From assembly GCA_003569245.1 (NCBI GenBank), contig BGOM01000015.1, positions 264,692 to 328,691 of the forward strand: a stretch of 64,000 bases of DNA, in the 5' to 3' direction. The notes under the pieces were generated by a model. It was not told the origin of the DNA. It saw nothing but the letters and a program-made list of their open reading frames with translations, and ran no database searches. The stretch is from Opitutia bacterium (lineage in GTDB: Bacteria; Verrucomicrobiota; Verrucomicrobiia; Opitutales; UBA953). Below are positions 58,430 to 64,000 of this stretch, one piece after another. Each line of letters starts with the position of its first letter. The stretch's first letter is position 1. Position numbers and translations under genes: made by a program.

Positions 58430-59209
58430 ATGCGTTCCCTCCTCTCCCTGCTTCTCGCCGCGGTCGTCGCCCTGGCGGCCGAACCGAATCGCGCCCTGGT
58501 CTTCTCGAAGACCGCCGGCTTCCGTCACGGTGATTCCATCCCGCTGGGCAACAAGCTGCTCGAGTCCCAGTTCAAGGCCGCCGGCCTTGAGGTCGACTTC
58601 TCCGAGGACTCCGCCGTGTTCACGCCGGAGAACCTCGCCAAGTACCGCGCGGTCGCGTTCATGAGCACCACCGGGGACATCATGGCCCCGGCGCTCGGCA
58701 AGCAGGCGACGGCGGACGAGAAAGCCGCGGCCGGCAAGGTCGCGGAGGCCCGCCGCGCGGCGTTCCAGGCCTGGCTTGAAGGCGGCGGCGCCTTCGTCGG
58801 CGTGCATGCCGCGTCCGACACCGAGTACAAGTGGCCGTGGTACGGCAAGATGATCGGCGGTTACTTCGCGGGTCACCCGGCGATCCAGCCGGCGACGCTC
58901 CGCCCCATCGTCAAGGACCACCTCTCGACCGCCCACCTCCCCGCGGAATGGAAGCGTCGCGACGAGTGGTATAACTTCCGCAACCTGCAGGAGGATAATG
59001 TCGTCCTCGTCCTGCTGGACGAGTCCACCTACAAGGGCGGCAAGAACGGCGAGAAGCACCCGATCGCCTGGTGCAAGGACGTCGCCAAGGGACGCATGTT
59101 CTACACGGCCGGCGGTCACACCAAGGAATCCTTCGCCGAGCCGGATTTCATGAAGCACCTCCAAGGCGGCGTCCTCTGGGCTCTCCGCAAGACCGAGTTC
59201 CCCAAGTGA
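58430..59209 (+). CDS. ThuA-like exported protein
   Basis: A 259-residue protein with signal peptide LLSLLLAAVVALAAEP and a class I glutamine-amidotransferase-like ThuA fold. Landmarks are FSKTAGFRHGDSIP, AFVGVHAASDT near residue 124, and MFYTAGGHTKESF near the end. ThuA-like proteins are linked to trehalose and other disaccharide use, often beside Gfo/Idh genes as here. A real amidotransferase function is not expected. Its stop overlaps the next gene by 4 bases. Confidence 0.9.
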   Translation: MRSLLSLLLAAVVALAAEPNRALVFSKTAGFRHGDSIPLGNKLLESQFKAAGLEVDFSEDSAVFTPENLAKYRAVAFMSTTGDIMAPALGKQATADEKAAAGKVAEARRAAFQAWLEGGGAFVGVHAASDTEYKWPWYGKMIGGYFAGHPAIQPATLRPIVKDHLSTAHLPAEWKRRDEWYNFRNLQEDNVVLVLLDESTYKGGKNGEKHPIAWCKDVAKGRMFYTAGGHTKESFAEPDFMKHLQGGVLWALRKTEFPK

Positions 59210-59985
59210 GGAGCCTGCTGCCTGCCGGCTTCTTCGTCGCCGCCGCGTTCGCCGCGGAGGCTCCGCTCGACCACGCCCGCTACGCCGCCGCGCTCAAGGA
59301 GTTCCGTTCACAAGATGGCCGCTCCCTCGCGGTCCTGCGGGCCGCGGGGAAATCGGCCGAGGAACGTCGGGCCGCGATCGATGATGTGCGCGAGCGCCTC
59401 GTCGACGAACCTGCCGGCCCCCTGACGAAGGAGGTCGCCACCTTGCTCGCCCAGGCGAGCCCCGCCGACGCCCGTCTCCTGCTCGCCGCCTTGGCGGAAG
59501 CGAAGGCCGCCGGCGCCACGACCGCGGTCGCGGCGCTCGCGAGCCAGGCGGGCTCGCCGGTCCGCGTCGACGCCGCGCTGGCGTTGGCCGAGATCGGCGG
59601 CGCCAAGGCCGTGCCCGTGCTGGCCGGTCTGGCCAAGGATGAGGCGATCGCCGAGGAAGTGGTCAATGCGCTCGCCAAGGTCTCCGGCCCGGGCGTGACC
59701 GAGGCTTTCAACGCCGGGATCCGCGACGCCAAGGCCGAGCTTCCCGGACGCTTCGCCCTGATCAAGGCCGCGGTCACCCGCAACAACCGCGCCGTCGCCG
59801 CCGCGCTCTGCGTCGCCATCCTCGAGGAGCCTATGCGCCTGGAGTCGCAGAAGGCCCTGCTCAAACTCGCCTCGCCCGCGGATCTCCCGGCTTTGCGTCA
59901 GGCTGAGCAGGCCGTCGCGAACGCCGCGACCAAGGCGGCCCTCGGCCGGCTCATCGCGAAGCTCGAGAAGCCGGAGGGGAAGTGA
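59206..59985 (+). CDS. HEAT-like repeat exported protein
   Basis: A 259-residue protein starting at a GTG that overlaps the ThuA stop (GTGA). The first 17 residues are a signal peptide (SLLPAGFFVAAAFAAEA). The rest is Ala-rich HEAT-like repeat, for example VRVDAALALAEIGGAKAVPVLAGLAKDEA near residue 130. I see no enzyme motif; a scaffold or partner for the ThuA-like protein is likely. The frame is also open upstream inside the ThuA gene, but that part is antithetical to a signal peptide. Confidence 0.75.
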   Translation: MRSLLPAGFFVAAAFAAEAPLDHARYAAALKEFRSQDGRSLAVLRAAGKSAEERRAAIDDVRERLVDEPAGPLTKEVATLLAQASPADARLLLAALAEAKAAGATTAVAALASQAGSPVRVDAALALAEIGGAKAVPVLAGLAKDEAIAEEVVNALAKVSGPGVTEAFNAGIRDAKAELPGRFALIKAAVTRNNRAVAAALCVAILEEPMRLESQKALLKLASPADLPALRQAEQAVANAATKAALGRLIAKLEKPEGK

Positions 59986-60356
59986 TGCCGATGGGCGCCC
60001 GCGAGCCCGGCGAGACGCCCGTGCGCGGCGCCGCCCGTTGGTCGCCGGCGGTCTGGGGGGCCTGCCTTTCGCTCGTGACGTGCTTTCCCGGGCTGTTGCT
60101 GTTCGCGGGAGCCGCGGCTAGCGACGGGTCGGGCGCGCGCCTCGCCTTGTTCTGTCTCTACCCGACCTTCCTGACCTGCTTTCTTTGTCCGGAAACCCTG
60201 ACCCTGGGCCTGATGTTAGGTCAGTTCCTCCTCTACGGGATCGCGCTTTCCTTGCCGACGCGGGCGCACCAACGCCGGCGAGCCCGGTTCATCCTGCTCG
60301 GAGTCCATCTCGCGTTGGTCGCCGCGTGTTTCCTCTTCTTTGGGCTCAGGAAATAG
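59985..60356 (+). CDS. Small membrane protein of unknown function
   Basis: A 123-residue protein with three or four hydrophobic segments (WGACLSLVTCFPGLLLFAG, LALFCLYPTFLTCF, LGLMLGQFLLYGIALSL, FILLGVHLALVAACFLFFG). I do not recognise it. The ATG sits in the TGATG overlap with the HEAT-like gene; a GTG one codon earlier is the alternative. It ends the three-gene plus-strand unit and converges with the GH20-like gene. Confidence 0.65.
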   Translation: MPMGAREPGETPVRGAARWSPAVWGACLSLVTCFPGLLLFAGAAASDGSGARLALFCLYPTFLTCFLCPETLTLGLMLGQFLLYGIALSLPTRAHQRRRARFILLGVHLALVAACFLFFGLRK

Positions 60357-60385
60357 GTCGGGTGCCCTGACGCGGGCCGGTCCGC

Positions 60386-62556
60386 TCAGCGGCGGCGCAG
60401 CCAGACCTCCCCGGCGTCATCGTCGCTCTCGGTCGTGAGCTCGATCTCGAGCGTGCCCTGGGTCGCGCGCGAGGCGGCGTCGGCCCGGAGGCGTTGCAGC
60501 AGCCCCTCGTCGGCGAACGTCTGCAGCGTCCCGTCGACGACGTCGCGGACGGACACCTTGGCGACCTTCGCCCAGCCCTTGGTCGGGCGGAGCTCCACCA
60601 GGTAGTCGCCTGGCTCGATGAGCAGGCCTGCCAGAGGCACGCGGAGTCGGCGCGTGGCGCCCGGGGCGACGTCCCATTCGGCGATCGGCGCCTCGGGCCG
60701 TTCGGTCGGCGCATACTCGCCCAGGATACGTCCCTGCAGCAACGTGAACGCCAGCGTTCCTTCGGCCTCGGGTGCGTCGCGTCGATCGAAGGTCACCCGC
60801 AACTTGAGGTTGCCGGTCTGCGCCGGTACCTGGAGCCGCCAGAACGGCAAGGCGCCGCGACCATCGGCGCGGAGGGAAGTCGGCCGGCGCGAGACCACGC
60901 GGTCGCCCGCGAGCAGCTCCACCGCGCGGATACCGGCCTCGGCGCTCGCCGTCAGCACCGCCGGTCCCGGCGTCGCCCCTTCGGGCAACGCGATGGACAA
61001 GGCCCCGTCGCGTTCGCGCGGCAGTTTGCCGAACTCCAACGCGAAAAGCGCGGCCGGCCGGACCGCGCGGGACCGGACGCCTTGGGCGTGGATGCGCGGC
61101 TCGATCGCCCGCCGCCGCGCCTCGAAATCCTCGCGGACAAACCCCTTCTGGCCGCTCCAGCCCCATTCCGCCATCGTCAGCGCGGCCGGGAATTGCCGGT
61201 AATCTTCGAGGGCCAGGTCGCTGGAACCCGCGCCGCTCGCCACGCCCAGCAGCAAGGGGTCGCGTTCGCCCTCCGCCAGGTTCAGCACCGGTTCGCCGTC
61301 CGCGTCGAGCACCCCGGAGACCACCACGGCGTGGCCGAGCTTGATGAACTCCGCGAGCGCCTTGGTCGTACCTTCCTGCGTGGCCCTGCCCGGCGCCAGC
61401 AGGTCGATGATCGCGCCCTTGGGCGTGCCCGGCTTGATGAGTTCTTCCGCCGTCGACCCCCAGAGTCGGGTCAGCAGACGCTTCTTGCGGGCGGCGGCCT
61501 GCTTCACCAGTTCGCCTTGGAGCCAGACCCGCGCCGCCTCGGCGCCCGCGAGCGACTCATCCGTCAGCACCTTCTTGAAACCCGGCCCGGCGAGTTTCTC
61601 CGGCAGACGCGGGTGGTCGACCACGTCGACCTGGATGAATTCGCCCGGGAACAACCGCGTCAACGTGTCGAGCACGTCGCCCTGCAGCGCCCGGTCCTCC
61701 GGCTCCAGGGCGAAGTCGAGGCGCACGCGCGGGATGACCTCGATGTGCCGGGCCCGCGCGTAGGCGACGACCTCACGGATCTCGTCCTCGGTGTAGGCGC
61801 CGCCGTGGGGGCGGCCCGCCTGGTAAAGGTCGCGCTCGTCGCCGCGCAACGTCGGCCGTTCCTCCTCGTAGCTGCGGGGCGCTCCCTTGATGGCCTCCGC
61901 CAGCTCCGGGTGCTTGTCGACCGGCAGGCGCCAGTTGCCCTCGGCGTTGAGCAGCCAGCGCAGCACGTTGATCTTATGCTGCGCCATCTGGTCGAGGTCG
62001 CGCAGCAGCACCTCCTTCGGCTTGTGGAAGAAGCCCGCGTCCACGTCGAGCACCCGCCAGCGCAGCGTCGGCTGGTCCTCGAAATCGCCGCAGGCCGCGG
62101 ACCAGTCGGGCGCCTTCGCCGGTTTGGCCGCCGCGAGGAGTTCCGCCGGGAAGAGCTGCAGCAGCGTGCGCGTCGCGCGGAAGACGCCCGTCTCGGTGCC
62201 CCCGCGATCAGCGCCCGCGTCCCGGTGAGCCGCATGCGGTAGCCCTCCGGCTTGAGCGTGGCGTCGAGCCCGAGCACGATGTCGCCCGGGTTCATGCGCT
62301 GCGTCGCCTCGGCCGCGATCTTCCAGCCGAGGTTCCGCGAAAGTTCCTCGGCCAGCAGCGCGGCCTCGTCGAGCAAGGCCGCGTCCAGGGCCACGACCCG
62401 GGTACGTTCCGTCAGGCGGAAGCGGTCGTTCACCGGCTTCGCCAAGACCGGCTTCGGGAGCAGGGCGGGCAGGGGCGGGGCTTTCGCCGGTTCCGGCGTC
62501 GCCGCGAAGGCGACGCTCAAGGCCAGTCCGCAGAGGAGGAGGGGCGATCCGCGCAT
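60386..62556 (-). pseudogene. GH20-fold protein lacking catalytic residues, broken by one frameshift
   Basis: The coding sequence has two frames. Residues 1-118 (MRGSPLL, signal peptide, GH20b domain) read from 62556. The rest reads in another frame from about 62200 to 60386 and resumes as GTETGVFRATRTLLQLFPAE, the expected continuation. The break coincides with five Cs at 62199-62203; six would restore one frame of about 720 codons. The barrel has lost its catalytic centre: the DE pair of GGDE is replaced by QVDVVDHP and the conserved PExDxPGH segment by PRVRLDFAL. The C-terminal 250 residues form beta-rich domains. It could be a carbohydrate-binding pseudo-enzyme; the frameshift is probably a sequencing error. 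Confidence 0.8.
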
Positions 62557-62637
62557 GCCCCGGATTTAGGGCCCGAAGGCGGGCGAAGCGACCTTTTTGC
62601 CTTTCTCCAAGGCCGGGACTCGGCAGGATGCCACCCC

Positions 62638-63629
62638 ATGTCCGAATCCCTCCTGACCCTCCGCGAAAGCAAGTCCTCGCCCGTCGGCACCCGTTTCCAG
62701 GCCATCTGCGCCATGGGCGACGTCGCCACCAAGACCGCGAAGACCGGCGCCTCCTATTATGAGGTGGTCCTGGCCGACGCCACCGATGACTTCAAGGCGC
62801 GCGTCTTCGGGGATTCCCCGGCCAAGCCCGTCCTCGTCACGTTGAAGGCCGGCACGGTCGTGCGCATCAGCGCCTACGTCGGGGATTTCAACGGCCGCCC
62901 CGACCTCAAGCTGGAGAACCTCGCCCCGCTGACCGACGCCGAGCGCGCCGACCCGGCGATCATGGGCCGCCCTGACCCCGGTGTCGCAGCATGACCCCGT
63001 GAAGATGAAGGCCGAGCTGCTCGGCATCGTCGGCCGCATCCCCCATGACGCGCTCCGCGCGACCGTCGAGTCCGTCCTCGAGGAGCATGGCGAGCGCTTC
63101 TACGAGGCCGTCGCCGCGCTCGCATGCACCACGCCTTCCGGCACGGCCTGCTCGAGCACACCCTGCGCATGGCCAAGTGCGCCGAGGCCCTGCTCCCGCT
63201 CTACCCGAAGGTCGACCCCTCCCTCGCGGTCGCCGGCACCGTCCTCCACGACGTGGGCAAGATCCAGGAATACTCCCGCCTCGAGCCCGGTATGGCCAAG
63301 GCCAGTTTCACGCGCGCCGGCAACCTGCACGGCCACCTCGTCCTCGGCGCTTTCCTCATCCGCCAGCATGGCACCAAGGTCGGCCTCGAAGCCTCCTTGC
63401 TCGAGCGCCTCGAGCACATCTTGCTCAGCCACCACACCATGCGCGAGTACGGCGCGGCGGCCATCCCCTCGACCCCTGAGGCGGTCTTCGTCGCCCGCAT
63501 CGACGACCTCGACGCCAAGCTCTCCGCGGTCGAGGAGGAACTCCGCAAGGCCGCCCCGGCGTGGAGTTCAGCCCGCTGCGCGCCATCGACGGTCAGTTGC
63601 TGATCACGCCGCCCAAGACCGGTCGCTGA
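62638..63629 (+). pseudogene. YhaM-like 3'-5' exoribonuclease (OB plus HD domains), broken by three frameshifts
   Basis: Read across frames this is one protein of about 330 residues. The OB-fold domain (62638 onward, SESLLTLRESKSSPVGTRFQ) leads to a helical segment in a second frame ([18 protein letters not shown], about 62966-63122). The HD domain then follows back in the first frame (63124, [28 protein letters not shown]), and a last part in the second frame ([19 protein letters not shown] to the TGA at 63627). Breaks lie near 62964-62966 (GGG), 63122 and 63554-63557 (CCCC). The HD metal ligands are intact. Two fragments, 62638-62994 and 63124-63603, look like separate genes if the frame changes are ignored. 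Confidence 0.8.
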
Positions 63630-63632
63630 GCC

Positions 63633-64000
63633 ATGGACCTGCGGGAGCTGGATTCGACCTGCCCCCGGAGCGTATCGCGGCGGTGCCCGCCGCACGACGC
63701 GACGCTTCCCGCCTGCTCGTCGTCCGCCGCGCGACGCGCACGCTCGAGCACCGCGTCTTCGCCGACCTCCCGGACCTGCTGCCGGCCGGCACCACGCTCT
63801 TCCGCAACAATGTCGCGGTGCTCAAGGCCCGGCTCTTCGGTGTCCGCCCCACCGGCGGCAAGGTCGAATGCCTGTTGCTGCGGCCGACGGCCCGGCCCGA
63901 CGAGTGGTGGTGCCTGCTGCGTCCCGGCAAGCGCGCCGCCGACGCCGCGGGCTTCATGATCGACGGGTGCCCGCGGTCGTGGTGGCCGCGCAGGACGGCG
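63633..64000 (+). pseudogene. queA: tRNA S-adenosylmethionine ribosyltransferase-isomerase, frameshifted and cut by window edge
   Basis: QueA makes epoxyqueuosine in tRNA from preQ1-tRNA and SAM. The ATG at 63633 gives MDLRELD. The expected continuation ([22 protein letters not shown]) is one frame off because two Ts occur at 63653-63654 where three are expected. The rest, [28 protein letters not shown] and [12 protein letters not shown], is typical QueA. A second break occurs at 63965-63967, where one more G would restore [14 protein letters not shown]. The 3' end lies outside the window. I consider the frameshifts sequencing errors. Confidence 0.82.

Noticed and set aside
62638..62994. A stand-alone OB-fold protein
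   Set aside because: The downstream frames continue the same YhaM-like protein. The stop at 62992-62994 results from a frame break.

Overview
The window is one continuous stretch of very GC-rich bacterial chromosome, densely packed with housekeeping genes. I see no insertion sequence, prophage, CRISPR array or rRNA operon. The best taxonomic guess is Verrucomicrobiota, probably an Opitutia-like aerobe. The reasons are a secreted beta-propeller/HEAT/cytochrome c fusion of the kind typical of the Planctomycetes-Verrucomicrobia group (47.3-50.4 kb), ThuA-like and Tat-exported Gfo/Idh proteins, GH20-fold proteins, and a MoxR/Bat operon. The assignment is inference; no rRNA is present to test it.

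Layout. 0-6.6 kb: tyrS (runs off the left edge) divergent from an M20 dipeptidase, a family 2 glycosyltransferase, accD, folC and an RluA-type pseudouridine synthase. 6.6-7.8 kb (minus): a ComF-like phosphoribosyltransferase and an O6-alkylguanine-DNA alkyltransferase. 7.9-10.2 kb: a PatB/MalY aminotransferase, a membrane protein and a four-helix-bundle protein. 10.3-13.8 kb (minus): gcvT-gcvH-thiH-rsmE. 13.9-15.8 kb: a large Ala/Lys-rich coiled-coil lipoprotein. 15.96-16.9 kb: tRNA-Thr(UGU), whose 3' end overlaps the end of folP. 17.1-26.0 kb: a caa3 cytochrome oxidase locus (coxB with fused cytochrome c, ctaD, ctaE, ctaF, ctaG) with a DUF3142 lipoprotein and a 794-residue unknown protein inserted before ctaG. 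26.0-35.0 kb (minus): moxR-DUF58-bat operon and an LptF/G permease. 35.1-36.7 kb: pyrG with an apparent terminator in its leader. 37.0-40.4 kb: sdhCAB. 40.5-45.4 kb (minus): two CotH-kinase-like secreted proteins, a VTC-type polyphosphate polymerase and a DUF4956 membrane protein, the most interesting gene set here. 45.5-50.4 kb: a GH20 hexosaminidase divergent from the large PVC-type dehydrogenase/cytochrome. 50.6-54.5 kb: metK, ahcY and a sterol-desaturase-like protein. 54.6-62.6 kb: a serine hydrolase, a TPR-like protein, a Gfo/Idh oxidoreductase, a ThuA-like protein, a HEAT-like protein, a small membrane protein and a degenerate GH20-like protein. 62.6-64.0 kb: a YhaM-like exonuclease and queA.

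How they fit together. The sdh and caa3 loci give an aerobic respiratory chain. gcvT/gcvH, folP and folC belong to one-carbon and folate metabolism. metK and ahcY form two steps of the SAM cycle. Exported hydrolases and oxidoreductases point to carbohydrate scavenging.

Quality warning. From about 62.2 kb to the right edge, three consecutive genes carry six frame breaks, at least five of them at short homopolymers. Nothing similar was found in the preceding 62 kb. I read this as local sequence error, not real gene decay.
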